Shown: positions 1-7,822 of the stretch, piece by piece
Numbering within the stretch: the first letter of the stretch is position 1
Layout of the letters: the number at the start of each line of letters is the position of its first letter
Source of the DNA: Pseudoramibacter alactolyticus
GTDB lineage: Bacteria > Bacillota > Clostridia > Eubacteriales > Eubacteriaceae
NCBI RefSeq assembly: GCF_050908235.1
Contig: NZ_CP194340.1
Reading direction: 5' to 3' (one strand)
Length of the DNA stretch: 64,000 bases
Notes under the pieces: generated by a model
Databases searched by the model: none
Told to the model about the DNA's origin: nothing
What the model saw: the letters and a program-made list of their open reading frames with translations, nothing else
Made by a program: the position numbers and the translations under genes

Positions 1-1094
1 TAATCGAGGAGAACGCCGTTTTTATCGATTTTGAACAGCTCACCTTCAGCAGCTTTGACCGTCACGTTGACCGTGGCGAGATGGCCGTCGGCTGCAGCGG
101 CCATGATGGTGAGACTGCCGGTTTTTTTGGTTTGGATGCGGCCGGTATCGTCGACGCTGGCAATGTCGGGATTGCTCGAGATGTAGTGCACCCGCGTATC
201 AGTGGCATCAGCCGGTGCTTTTTTTAGGGTCAGGGTGTGGCTGTCGCCTGCCTGGAGCGTGAGACTGGAGGTGTCAAAGGCGAAGGTATTCAAAAATCGA
301 AAAGCGGATTTATTTTTAAAGTTGATCTTCGTTTGGTTATTTTGGGCATAAATGGCATCGTATTTGGTTTTGAGCGTGGAGGGATCGCCGCCATAATAGG
401 TGGTGGCCGTCCAGGTTTCGGTGGGATTGGCGGGAATTACCGTCGCGTCATTTTCAAAACGCACCCAAGTAAAAGCGGAACCCATATCGTCGGTCAGGCA
501 ATCGCCGATCGCGGTAACGCTGGCCGGCACATTTACCCCGCGCAGATTATAGCAGGAAGAAAACGGAGTCTTGCCGATGGTCTTCAGGCCATCGTTGAGG
601 TGAACGGCATAAAGCTTACTATTGTAATAAGCGCTGTTGCCCAATGTTTGAAGACTGGCGGGCATTTTGGCAAATTCGATGCCGCTGGAATAAAAGGCTT
701 TGTCGCCGATGCTTGTGATTCCTTCAGGCAGCGCGACATATTGAAGGGCTGAACAGCCATTAAAAGCATTGCTGCCGATTGTTTTAAGCCCCTTTCTCAT
801 CGTAACCGTTCTTAGCGCGGAGCAATGATAAAAGGCGCTACTGTCGATGGTTGTGACGCTGTCCGGGATTTTAACCTCGGTGATGGGTTTGCCAGCAAAA
901 GCTGAAGCGCCGATGGTTTTAACGCCGTCTGGAATGACGGCGACGGTGCCCGATCCGGTGTATTGGGTGAGTGTGCCGCTACTGTCGATGGCAAAATCGC
1001 TGTCGGCCTTTGCTGTGGGCACAAATATCTGGAGCATCGCCAGACAGAGAATCAAGGTGAAGATGCCGATTCGGTTGTGTTTTAATATTTTCAT
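1..1094 (-). CDS. BspA-like leucine-rich-repeat surface protein with Ig-like domain (3' end outside window)
   Basis: The minus strand is open from an ATG pair at 1092-1097 to the window edge. GGAAGG lies 6 nt upstream of the inner ATG, which I chose. The first 28 or so residues form a signal peptide (MKILKHNRIG, a hydrophobic stretch, then a TAKA-type cleavage site). Then come LRR_5/BspA repeats built on an IPDSVTTIDSSAF-like unit, seen about five times. The last visible part resembles a bacterial Ig-like (Big_2) fold, with SSNPDIASVDDTG and a following VTVKA. Such proteins are secreted or wall-attached adhesins. The anchoring end is not visible, so the attachment mode is unknown. Confidence 0.8.
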   Translation of the reverse strand, partial: MKILKHNRIGIFTLILCLAMLQIFVPTAKADSDFAIDSSGTLTQYTGSGTVAVIPDGVKTIGASAFAGKPITEVKIPDSVTTIDSSAFYHCSALRTVTMRKGLKTIGSNAFNGCSALQYVALPEGITSIGDKAFYSSGIEFAKMPASLQTLGNSAYYNSKLYAVHLNDGLKTIGKTPFSSCYNLRGVNVPASVTAIGDCLTDDMGSAFTWVRFENDATVIPANPTETWTATTYYGGDPSTLKTKYDAIYAQNNQTKINFKNKSAFRFLNTFAFDTSSLTLQAGDSHTLTLKKAPADATDTRVHYISSNPDIASVDDTGRIQTKKTGSLTIMAAAADGHLATVNVTVKAAEGELFKIDKNGVLLD

Positions 1095-1288
1095 CATGGA
1101 CCTTCCTTCAAAAAGATTTAGCAGAAAAATAAGCCATGGCTAACAAAACTTAAAATTATATTAACAGCTTGACGGAGGGATGTCAATATTTTCAGGCTTA
1201 AAAATTTTAGAGAGGACTACGAATTGCCATTAAAAAACACCTTTGCCAATAATGGCAGAGACGTCAGGTTGAAATCTGCAATTTATCT

Positions 1289-1558
1289 TTACGACACGCG
1301 ATTAATGGCCTCCATCTGGACGGGTTTATCTGCGCGGCCGGCCACCGCAGGTGAGTGGATTACAACACTCACACATTTGCCTTGCCGGACCAGGTCCGTT
1401 AAAACGTCGCTGATAGCGGCCTGGGTGTGTGCGTCCAGGCTGCCGGTGGGCTCGTATGTCAGGATGATCTCGGACTCATAGGAAAGGGCCCGGGCGATGA
1501 CGGCGCGCTGCTGACGTTTTAAATTGAGGTGATTGCATAGATCGGCGGCCGCCCAAAA
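1289..1558 (-). pseudogene. Relic of an ABC-transporter ATPase (MacB/LolD-like)
   Basis: Reading the minus strand from about 1558 to a TAA at 1289-1291 gives the C-terminal third of an ABC ATPase. RQQRAVIARALSYESEIIL is followed by TYEPTGSLDAHTQAAI and SVVIHSPAVAGRADKP. The signature LSGGQQQR has decayed to LNLKRQQR. The Walker B aspartate is a tyrosine (TYEPTGSLD where LADEPTGSLD is usual). There is no N-terminal part, no start codon and no RBS. I take it as the remains of a lost ABC transporter, perhaps a partner of the neighbouring surface gene. Confidence 0.7.
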
Positions 1559-1560
1559 AA

Positions 1561-1597
1561 CTTAAAAAGGCCGTCACAGATTATCTGTGACAGCCTT
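1561..1597 (-). terminator. Intrinsic terminator of the glpP-glpA operon
   Basis: On the minus strand the hairpin AAGGCTGTCACAGA / TCTGTGACGGCCTT with a TAA loop is followed by a T-rich run. It lies 18 nt downstream of the DUF1667 stop codon. Confidence 0.85.
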
Positions 1598-1614
1598 AAG
1601 GATTCACCTTTGAC

Positions 1615-1974
1615 CTAAACCGCGGGCATGGTCTTAGTGGCCACGATGTCGATACCGGTGCCGCACACGTCTTTGAGCACCACGTCGCCCATTTTTACCG
1701 GGGCCTTCACGACAACCTTGGCGAGTTCCGTCATGCAGTCGAAGATCTTGCCCTTCGGAATTTCCCGGGCGGTTTTCACCGGCAGGCGGTGAAGCATGGC
1801 CCCTTTGATGACCACCGTCGACGGCACAATGCGTCTTGGGTCGGTCATTTCCTGGATGCCGTAGCGTTCGCCGTTCTTGCAGGAGTTGCCCGTGACCGTC
1901 CAGTTGTCGCCTTCCCCCTCAACGGTCAGGTGGCAGCCCATCGGACAGGCAATGCAAGTCATTTCTTTTTTCAT
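1615..1974 (-). CDS. DUF1667 protein, companion of the GlpA-type flavoproteins
   Basis: A 119-residue protein with an N-terminal CIACPMGC cysteine cluster and further cysteines at CKNGERYG and VCGTG, as in DUF1667. The family is usually encoded beside an anaerobic glycerol-3-phosphate dehydrogenase-like flavoprotein and a second FAD oxidoreductase, which is the arrangement here. It probably binds an Fe-S cluster or metal and serves as an electron-transfer subunit; that role is inferred. Its ATG abuts the stop codon of the upstream gene without a gap, so translation is probably coupled. It is the last gene before the terminator. Confidence 0.85.
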   Translation of the reverse strand: MKKEMTCIACPMGCHLTVEGEGDNWTVTGNSCKNGERYGIQEMTDPRRIVPSTVVIKGAMLHRLPVKTAREIPKGKIFDCMTELAKVVVKAPVKMGDVVLKDVCGTGIDIVATKTMPAV

Positions 1975-3243
1975 TTATTTAGCCTCCTTCGGTTCCACGA
2001 CGAATTTGAGTTCGCCGTCGGGATATTGTTCCAAAACACTCTTCTTGATTTTGAAGTTGACCATTTCCGCCGGCACAAACTTCTGGGCACGCTTGGTGGC
2101 AATCTTTTCGCCGCCGATATAGGCGTTGATCACCGAGTCGGTGCAGACATTCCGAACACGCATATAGCAGTTGACGTCGTCATCGAGGTTGGCCACGGTG
2201 ATTTTTTCCGGCACCACGTTGCCGATGCCGTCGCCGTTGACCGTTTCGAAATTAACGTCTTCTTCCAGATGACCCTTCACGTAGCGGGCCGCGCCTTTGC
2301 CGGCAAGGGCCGCTTCCTGGGATACGAAGTCGACCAGATCGTGCACGTGGACGACGTTGCCCGCGGCAAAGACGCCGGGCAGATTGGTTTCGCACAGCTC
2401 GGAGATGGACGGCCCGCTGGTGCGGCGGTCGATTTCGACGCCGGCGCCCCGGGAAATTTCATTTTCCGGAATCAGCCCCACCGAAAGCAACAAGGTGTCG
2501 CAGGGAACGGTTTCCGTCGTGCCCGGGATGGGCTTCAGGTGTTCGTCCACTTGGGTGATGTCCACCGCTTCCACCCGGTCTTTGCCGTGGATGAAGGTGA
2601 TGGTGTGGGACAGCTTGAGCGGAATGTCGTAGTCGTCCAGGCACTGAACGATGTTGCGGGTCAGGCCGTTGGAATAGGGCATGATTTCGCAGACCGCCTT
2701 GACATGGGCGCCTTCTAAGGTCATGCGGCGGGCCATGATCAGGCCGATGTCCCCGGAGCCCAAGATCACGACTTCCTTGCCCGTCATATAGCCTTCCATG
2801 TTGATGAAGCGCTGGGCGGTGCCGGCGGTGAAGACGCCGGAAGGTCTGAACCCGGGAATGCCGATGGCGCCGGCGGTTCTTTCGCGGCAGCCCATGGTGA
2901 GGATCACGGACTTGGCCTGAAGCGCCATATAACCGTCTTCTTCGTTGATGGCGTGCACGGTTTTCACGTCGCCGTCCGCCGTCAGGTCGAGCACCATGGT
3001 GTTGAGCTTGTAGGGAATGCCGGCTTCCGCGGCCATGTCGATGTAGCGTTCGGCATATTCCGGGCCGGTGAGCTGTTCTTTAAAGGTGTGCAGGCCGAAG
3101 CCGTTGTGGATGCATTGATTCAAAATGCCGCCGAGTTCGCGGTCGCGTTCGAGAATCAGAATATTGTCGACGCCTTCTTTTTGGGCTTCAACAGCAGCAG
3201 CAAGACCGGCGGGGCCTCCGCCGATGACTATAATATCGTACAT
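1975..3243 (-). CDS. NAD(P)/FAD-dependent oxidoreductase of the glp operon
   Basis: A 422-residue pyridine-nucleotide-disulfide oxidoreductase-type flavoprotein. The FAD-binding GGGPAGLAAA motif is at the N-terminus, a second Rossmann motif (ILGSGDIGL) is near residue 170, and GVFAAGN (the FAD-binding ATG-type motif) is near residue 310. GGAGGAAG precedes the ATG at 3243. It sits between the GlpA-type dehydrogenase and DUF1667, so it most likely forms a membrane-associated or soluble complex with them and passes electrons from glycerol-3-phosphate to NAD(P) or another carrier. It occupies the place of GlpB but is a different flavoprotein type, so I give no symbol. Confidence 0.85.
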   Translation of the reverse strand: MYDIIVIGGGPAGLAAAVEAQKEGVDNILILERDRELGGILNQCIHNGFGLHTFKEQLTGPEYAERYIDMAAEAGIPYKLNTMVLDLTADGDVKTVHAINEEDGYMALQAKSVILTMGCRERTAGAIGIPGFRPSGVFTAGTAQRFINMEGYMTGKEVVILGSGDIGLIMARRMTLEGAHVKAVCEIMPYSNGLTRNIVQCLDDYDIPLKLSHTITFIHGKDRVEAVDITQVDEHLKPIPGTTETVPCDTLLLSVGLIPENEISRGAGVEIDRRTSGPSISELCETNLPGVFAAGNVVHVHDLVDFVSQEAALAGKGAARYVKGHLEEDVNFETVNGDGIGNVVPEKITVANLDDDVNCYMRVRNVCTDSVINAYIGGEKIATKRAQKFVPAEMVNFKIKKSVLEQYPDGELKFVVEPKEAK

Positions 3244-3261
3244 AGTAAGACTTCCTCCCCG

Positions 3262-4743
3262 TTATTGATTATTTTTCGTTTTGCCATTGAGGATATAGCT
3301 CGTATCCTTGGCGTCGTACATAATGTCTTCCATGTCGCAGCCGAGCTCGCGGGCGAGAATTTCGACCACGCGGGGCGAGCAGAAGCCGCCCTGGCAGCGG
3401 CCGGCCCCCGGACGGCAGCGTTTCTTCACGCCGTTGACGGTGGTGGCGCCGGCGTTGCGGTGGATCACATCGACGATTTCCGCTTCGGTGATGGATTCGC
3501 AGCGGCAGATGATCTTGCCGTAGCGCGGATCGGCTTCGATGGCTTTTTTCTTATCTTCGTCGGACAATTCGTTGAAGATGAGATGCGGCCGGGCCTTCGG
3601 GTTAAAGCTTTCGTTGATCGCCGGGGTGACGCCTTCCCGTTCGAGCATCGGCAGAATGATGTCTTCCACACAGTAATAGGCGGCAGCCGGGGCGGAGGTC
3701 AGGCCGGGGGATTCGTAGCCGGCGAAGTTGACGAAGTTCTTAACCGGGGATTCTTCGATGATGAAGTCGCCGTCGGTGGTGGTGTAGGTGTCGGCCACCG
3801 GAGTATTGCGCGTTCCGGCGTAGGAGCGGATGATTTTGTTGAAGTATTGGCCGAGGGCCGGGCAGTTCTTCAGCGCGTTTTCCTTGATGTAGTCGAGGCG
3901 GTCCCGGGTGGTGTTGATGTCGCCCTTTTCCACCGGCATGGCATCCGGCCCGATGAGCAGGTTGCCGTGGACGGTCGGCGAGACAAGGATCCCTTTCCCG
4001 ACTTTGGTCGGGCAGGGGAAGATGACGTTGTGCACCAGATCGCCGATTTCCTTGTCGAAGATGAAGTACACCCCGCGGCGGGCCAGCAGCTTGAAGTAGG
4101 GATCGCCGATCATGTTGTAAATATCGTCGGCGTAGACCCCGGCCGCATTGACCACAAATCTCGCTTCGACGTCTTCGGCTGTGGTTTCGATTTTGAAGGT
4201 GCCGTCGTCTTTTTTGGCGATATTCGTCACCAGGTGGTTGAGCTTGAGTTCAACCCCGTTGTCAATGGCGTTTTCCGCCACGCGAACACCCAGCTCGTAG
4301 GGGGAGACCAAACCGGCCGTGCCTGCGTAAAGTGCGCCACAGATGTCCGGGGCCAGGTTTTCTTCCATTTCGTGGACTTCGTCTTCAAACAGGATGCGCA
4401 TGTTCGGCACGCCGTTTTCCAGGCCGCGTTTGTACAGCTCCTGCAGGGTGTACATTTCGTGTTCCGTGTGGGCGACGACCAGGGAGCCGGTACGCCTGAA
4501 GGGAACGCAAAGATCCCGGCAGACCTTTTCGTACATGATGTTGCCCGGCGCGTTGAAGCGGCCCTTTAATTTGTGGGGCACCGCGTCGAAGCCAGCGTGG
4601 ACAATCGCTGAGTTGGCTTTGGTGATCTGGTTGGCCACATCATTTTCGCCATCCAGCAAGACGACGTTCAGCTGATAACGGGAGAGCTCCCGTGCTACGT
4701 AGGACCCGGCAATACCGGCACCTATTATAGCGATATCATACAT
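3262..4743 (-). CDS. glpA: Glycerol-3-phosphate dehydrogenase, GlpA-type, with BFD-like [2Fe-2S] domain
   Basis: A 493-residue DAO-family flavoprotein. GAGIAGSYVARELS near the N-terminus binds FAD, and GYESPGLTSAPAAA near residue 350 is the C-terminal FAD contact. The last 90 residues form a bacterioferritin-associated-ferredoxin-like domain with CRCES, then CRPGAGRCQGGFC. The reaction is expected to be oxidation of sn-glycerol-3-phosphate to dihydroxyacetone phosphate. I start at 4743 because AAGGAGGA lies 7 nt upstream; a longer frame to 4806 runs through a terminator hairpin and has no RBS. Neighbours glpP, glpK, the partner oxidoreductase and DUF1667 support the assignment, though other 2-hydroxy-acid oxidases share this architecture. 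Confidence 0.8.
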   Translation of the reverse strand: MYDIAIIGAGIAGSYVARELSRYQLNVVLLDGENDVANQITKANSAIVHAGFDAVPHKLKGRFNAPGNIMYEKVCRDLCVPFRRTGSLVVAHTEHEMYTLQELYKRGLENGVPNMRILFEDEVHEMEENLAPDICGALYAGTAGLVSPYELGVRVAENAIDNGVELKLNHLVTNIAKKDDGTFKIETTAEDVEARFVVNAAGVYADDIYNMIGDPYFKLLARRGVYFIFDKEIGDLVHNVIFPCPTKVGKGILVSPTVHGNLLIGPDAMPVEKGDINTTRDRLDYIKENALKNCPALGQYFNKIIRSYAGTRNTPVADTYTTTDGDFIIEESPVKNFVNFAGYESPGLTSAPAAAYYCVEDIILPMLEREGVTPAINESFNPKARPHLIFNELSDEDKKKAIEADPRYGKIICRCESITEAEIVDVIHRNAGATTVNGVKKRCRPGAGRCQGGFCSPRVVEILARELGCDMEDIMYDAKDTSYILNGKTKNNQ

Positions 4744-4780
4744 AATAAAATCCTCCTTGATGATAAATAAATTTATAAAT

Positions 4781-4840
4781 AAAAAACCGCACAAGACTTC
4801 ACGCATTTAATCATCCGTGAAAAAAGTGCGGCTCTCCATT
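4781..4840 (-). promoter_or_regulatory. Leader terminator before glpA, probable GlpP antitermination site
   Basis: On the minus strand, AATGGAGAG (4831-4840) runs into a long hairpin (CCGCAC at 4826-4831 pairing with GTGCGG at 4787-4792, plus an inner TCACG/CGTGA pair). TTTTTT follows directly. A terminator between glpP and glpA that needs an antiterminator to read through is the known mode of GlpP in Bacillus. The same AATGGAG motif precedes the terminator in front of glpK. Confidence 0.7.
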
Positions 4841-4883
4841 GCCCGTTGATTGATTTAGTTGTTGAGGTCGTGCGTCGATGGGG

Positions 4884-5492
4884 TCAAGACCGCAGGTCTT
4901 TCGCGTATGCTAAGAGGGAATTGAAAGCGTCCCACAAAGGCTTATGCGACGTAGAGGACGACAGGCTGCCCGCTTCCAGGCAGGTTCTGACTTCGTCTTC
5001 GGTTTCGATAAAGCCGCCGGTGATAATCGGCAGGGACAGTTCTTTGTGGACCCGTTCAATCACCTTGGGAACGAGCCCGGGCAGAATCTCGACGGCATCG
5101 GGTTTGATCTTGCGCGCCGAGTTAAGGGTGACATCCATCGCGGACGAATCCAGAAGGAAAAGCCGCTGAATGGTCATCAGGCCCTCTTTGCGCGCCTGGG
5201 TGATCAGTGCGTTGCGGGTGGAGATCACGCCGGTGGGGCGAATCTTTTCCCGCAGGTAGCGGATGAAGTAATGGTCCTCCGCATAGCCCTTGAGCAGATC
5301 AAGATGCACAAAGGCGTATTTGCCGGCTGCATTCACGAGGTCCACCATGGGTTTCAAGTTGTAAATATTGCCGGTGAGTAGAAAGACGACCTGGCAGGGA
5401 GAATCCACCGCGGCGTGAATATCTCGCGGATTGCGAATCGCGGCGATCACCGGATTTGCTTCAAGCAGATGCTGACATTTTAAAGTCGCCAC
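4884..5492 (-). CDS. glpP: Glycerol-3-phosphate-responsive antiterminator
   Basis: A 202-residue GlpP-family protein: IAAIRNPRDIHAAVDSPCQ at the N-terminus, LTGNIYNLKPMVDL, then HLDLLKGYAEDH, and ITGGFIETEDEV near the C-terminus. In Bacillus the protein binds glycerol-3-phosphate and the leader mRNA of glp operons and prevents termination. The start is a GTG at 5490-5492 with GGGAGG 7 nt upstream. It is first in the operon with glpA. A terminator separates the two genes, so it can probably raise expression of its own downstream genes. A structured leader lies upstream. Confidence 0.9.
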   Translation of the reverse strand: MATLKCQHLLEANPVIAAIRNPRDIHAAVDSPCQVVFLLTGNIYNLKPMVDLVNAAGKYAFVHLDLLKGYAEDHYFIRYLREKIRPTGVISTRNALITQARKEGLMTIQRLFLLDSSAMDVTLNSARKIKPDAVEILPGLVPKVIERVHKELSLPIITGGFIETEDEVRTCLEAGSLSSSTSHKPLWDAFNSLLAYAKDLRS

Positions 5493-5540
5493 CTCGGACC
5501 TCCCGTAAGCTATCAGATAGTGATTTGAATATAAAACCGT

Positions 5541-5622
5541 GTGAAGGCGGGGAGGTTAGCTCAATCCGTCCTGCGTCTGAGTGATGGCTGCGAGATAGCC
5601 TGGGCTAACCCTCCCGTTTCAC
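5541..5622 (-). other. Large imperfect inverted repeat in the glpP leader
   Basis: The 5' arm (minus strand GTGAA, then CGGGAGGGTTAGC) pairs with GCTAACCTCCCCG and TTCAC, with one mismatch and one G-U. An inner GGCT/AGCC hairpin sits in the loop, and a short GGTTTTATATT follows. It could be a weak terminator, a regulated leader or an unrecognised structured RNA. It matches no riboswitch consensus I can name. Confidence 0.5.
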
Positions 5623-5628
5623 GCACAA

Positions 5629-5658
5629 ACTCTCCGACAGGAAGCCCCGTCGGAGAGT
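5629..5658 (-). terminator. Terminator-like hairpin after glpK
   Basis: A 10-bp perfect stem ACTCTCCGAC / GTCGGAGAGT lies 55 nt past the glpK stop on the minus strand. The T-run is short (TTTG), so termination may be partial. Confidence 0.6.
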
Positions 5659-5712
5659 GATGTCTGTCGTTTTATTGAATACGACCAGAATGATAATTGA
5701 AATGAATCGCTT

Positions 5713-7221
5713 TTATTCTTCGACGTCGTCCGGATCGATCCAGTGCATGGAGCGACCGACGGCCTTGGTCCAGCCCTTATAGAGTTTGGCTCTGGTGTCG
5801 GCATCCATCATCGGTTCGAAGGTTCTGTCGATATTCCAGTGATCGATGACGTCCTGCTGGTTGTCCCAGAAGCCGACTTCGAGACCGGCGAGATAGGAAG
5901 CGCCTTCGGCTGTGGTTTCGACGATGGACGGACGGTCGACCGGCACGCCGAGGATATCCGCCTGGAATTGCATCAAGAAGTTGTTGTTGCAAGCGCCGCC
6001 GTCGACTTTCAGCGTCTGAAGCGGTGTCCCGGAGTCTTTTTCCATCGCGTCCAGAATGTCGCGGGTCTGATAGGCGAGGGATTCGAGGGTCGCGCGGATG
6101 ATGTGGTTCTTGTTGGCGCCGCGGGTCAGGCCGACGATCGCGCCGCGGGCATAAGCATCCCAGTGGGGAGCGCCCAGGCCGGTGAAGGCGGGAACGACAT
6201 AGACCCCGTTGGTGTCGGCCACTTTCTTCGCGAAGTGTTCGGAGTCGGGCGAGGTATCGACCAGGCGCAGCTCGTCACGCAGCCACTGAATGGCGGCGCC
6301 GGCGACGAAGATGGAACCTTCAAGGGCGTAGTTGACTTTGCCGCCGAGTCCCCAGGCGATGGTGGTCAGCAGACCGTTTTCGGATTTAACCGGTTCTTCG
6401 CCGGTGTTCATCAGCAGGAAGCAGCCGGTGCCGTAGGTGTTTTTGGCCATGCCGGCTTCGAAGCAGGCCTGACCGAAGAGCGCCGCCTGCTGGTCGCCTG
6501 CGATCCCAGTGATCGGGATTTCGCCGCCGCCGAAGAGGGTGGTGGTCCCGAACATGCTCGACGAGGGCTGGACATCCGGCAGCAGGGACATCGGGCATTC
6601 GAAGGTTTCGCAGAGCTTTTCGTCCCATTTGAGGGTCTTGATGTTGAAGAGCATCGTTCTGGACGCGTTGGAGTAGTCGGTCGCGTGGACACGGCCTTCC
6701 GTCAGTTTCCAGAGCAGCCAGCAGTCGACGGTCCCGAAGGCCAGTTCGCCGCGTTCGGCTCTTTCGCGGACGCCTTCGACGTGGTCGAGAATCCACAGCA
6801 GCTTGGTGGAGGAGAAATACGGGTCGAGAATCAGCCCGGTATTGTCTTGCACGTAATCTGCAAAGCCCGGAATGGCCTGGAAGCGATCGGCATAGGACGC
6901 GGTCCGGCGGCACTGCCAAACGATGGCGTTGTAAACCGGTTCACCGGTCTTGCGGTCCCACACGATGGTGGTTTCACGCTGGTTGGTGATCCCGATGGCG
7001 GCAACATCTTCGGCAGTGGCGTTGATTTTGGCCATCGCTTCGGCACAGACGGCGTTCTGGGTGGCCCAGATCTGCATCGGATCGTGTTCGACCCAACCCG
7101 GATGCGGGTAGATCTGCGGGAATTCGTGCTGTGCGACACTGACAATCTGACCGTCGTGATCGAATAAGATTGCTCGCGAGCTGGTCGTCCCGGCGTCGCA
7201 CGCCATTACATATTTTGCCAT
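5713..7221 (-). CDS. glpK: Glycerol kinase
   Basis: A 502-residue FGGY-family kinase, full length. The N-terminus MACDAGTTSSRAILFD is the ATP-phosphate loop of glycerol kinases. HDPMQIW, GITNQRETT and GIAGDQQAALFGQ follow, and GGACNNNFLMQFQADIL is near residue 405. It phosphorylates glycerol to glycerol-3-phosphate in the cytoplasm, feeding the GlpA-type dehydrogenase encoded downstream. AGGGGG precedes the ATG. A strong promoter and a long leader with a terminator hairpin lie upstream, so it is probably induced through GlpP. No glpF facilitator gene is next to it. Confidence 0.95.
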   Translation of the reverse strand: MAKYVMACDAGTTSSRAILFDHDGQIVSVAQHEFPQIYPHPGWVEHDPMQIWATQNAVCAEAMAKINATAEDVAAIGITNQRETTIVWDRKTGEPVYNAIVWQCRRTASYADRFQAIPGFADYVQDNTGLILDPYFSSTKLLWILDHVEGVRERAERGELAFGTVDCWLLWKLTEGRVHATDYSNASRTMLFNIKTLKWDEKLCETFECPMSLLPDVQPSSSMFGTTTLFGGGEIPITGIAGDQQAALFGQACFEAGMAKNTYGTGCFLLMNTGEEPVKSENGLLTTIAWGLGGKVNYALEGSIFVAGAAIQWLRDELRLVDTSPDSEHFAKKVADTNGVYVVPAFTGLGAPHWDAYARGAIVGLTRGANKNHIIRATLESLAYQTRDILDAMEKDSGTPLQTLKVDGGACNNNFLMQFQADILGVPVDRPSIVETTAEGASYLAGLEVGFWDNQQDVIDHWNIDRTFEPMMDADTRAKLYKGWTKAVGRSMHWIDPDDVEE

Positions 7222-7367
7222 AATATAAACCCCCTATGTTTATAATATATGAATTTATTTAACGCGCATGCGCGGTTAAATCACGGTGACGGAAGACGCA
7301 TCGGAAGCCTTGCGGCGATGGAGAAATGGGTCGAAATGTCCGCGTCCGAATGGTGAAAAGCGTTCAT
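7222..7367. other. glpK leader, proximal part
   Basis: No gene. It contains the glpK RBS and a hairpin (minus strand ATTTAAC, GCGC/GCGC, GTTAAAT) at about 7257-7279 with no T-run. Confidence 0.4.
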
Positions 7368-7427
7368 AAAAAAAGGACAGTACTCAAATAATACAACGCG
7401 TCGTTGTTGGTACGGCCCTACTCCATT
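7368..7427 (-). promoter_or_regulatory. Leader terminator before glpK, probable GlpP antitermination site
   Basis: On the minus strand AATGGAGTAG (7418-7427) leads into GGCCGTAC ... GTACTGTCC with TTTTTTT directly after it. The layout and the AATGGAG(T)AG-GCCG motif are those of the glpA leader. Transcripts would stop about 100 nt after the promoter unless antiterminated. Confidence 0.7.
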
Positions 7428-7475
7428 TCCTCCTGCCAGATTATGAAAGACATCCTCCGTCTTTTTTGTATTCCC

Positions 7476-7504
7476 ATCATATCACATTTAAAAAAGTGTG
7501 TAAA
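7476..7504 (-). promoter_or_regulatory. glpK promoter
   Basis: On the minus strand TTTACA (7499-7504), 17 bp, TATGAT (7476-7481). It lies 255 bp before the glpK start and upstream of the leader terminator. Confidence 0.75.
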
Positions 7505-7775
7505 GGGTTTACACCTCAAAAAAATTATTTCTAATAATGTTTCTAAATAACCCGTCGGCGCCATCTGCGTTTTGATGCGCGTGGCAGGCCTTCGAGGTGC
7601 GTTTTGACGCCGAAGGAGCATTCATCTTTTGGCCGATGCGATTAAAATCAGCGGCCGGAAAAAGCCAAATGCACCGCCGATAAATACGGATGATTTTTGG
7701 GGCGCGCAGCGAGAGGAGCGGCGGCGAAAAAATTCGCGGGATTTTGAAAAGAAATCTGCTAAGAAAATGATTACG

Positions 7776-7784
7776 TGTTATAAT
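7776..7784 (+). promoter_or_regulatory. Extended -10 of dhaK
   Basis: TGTTATAAT, an extended -10, ends 38 bp before dhaK. No good -35 is seen at 17 bp. The RBS AAGGAGG follows at 7804-7810. Confidence 0.6.
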
Positions 7785-7822
7785 GAAATCAAATTAAAAT
7801 CTCCAAGGAGGATTTTTACGAG

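Noticed and set aside
1224..1481. 85-codon plus-strand frame
   Set aside because: It is opposite the ABC ATPase relic and has no homology or RBS.
2953..4569. 538-codon plus-strand frame opposite glpA
   Set aside because: Shadow frame on GC-rich DNA; low-complexity His/Val/Gly/Asp-rich product; the minus strand encodes clear flavoproteins with an RBS.
5541..5622. T-box or known riboswitch in front of glpP
   Set aside because: The T-box motif, specifier loop and known aptamer core sequences are absent; only a long stem is visible.
5743..7167. 474-codon plus-strand frame opposite glpK
   Set aside because: Shadow of a full-length glycerol kinase.
7418..7621. 67-codon minus-strand frame in the glpK leader
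   Set aside because: It spans the promoter and ends in the leader; a leader peptide MSFIIWQEEME is conceivable, but nothing supports its translation beyond two RBS-like purine runs.
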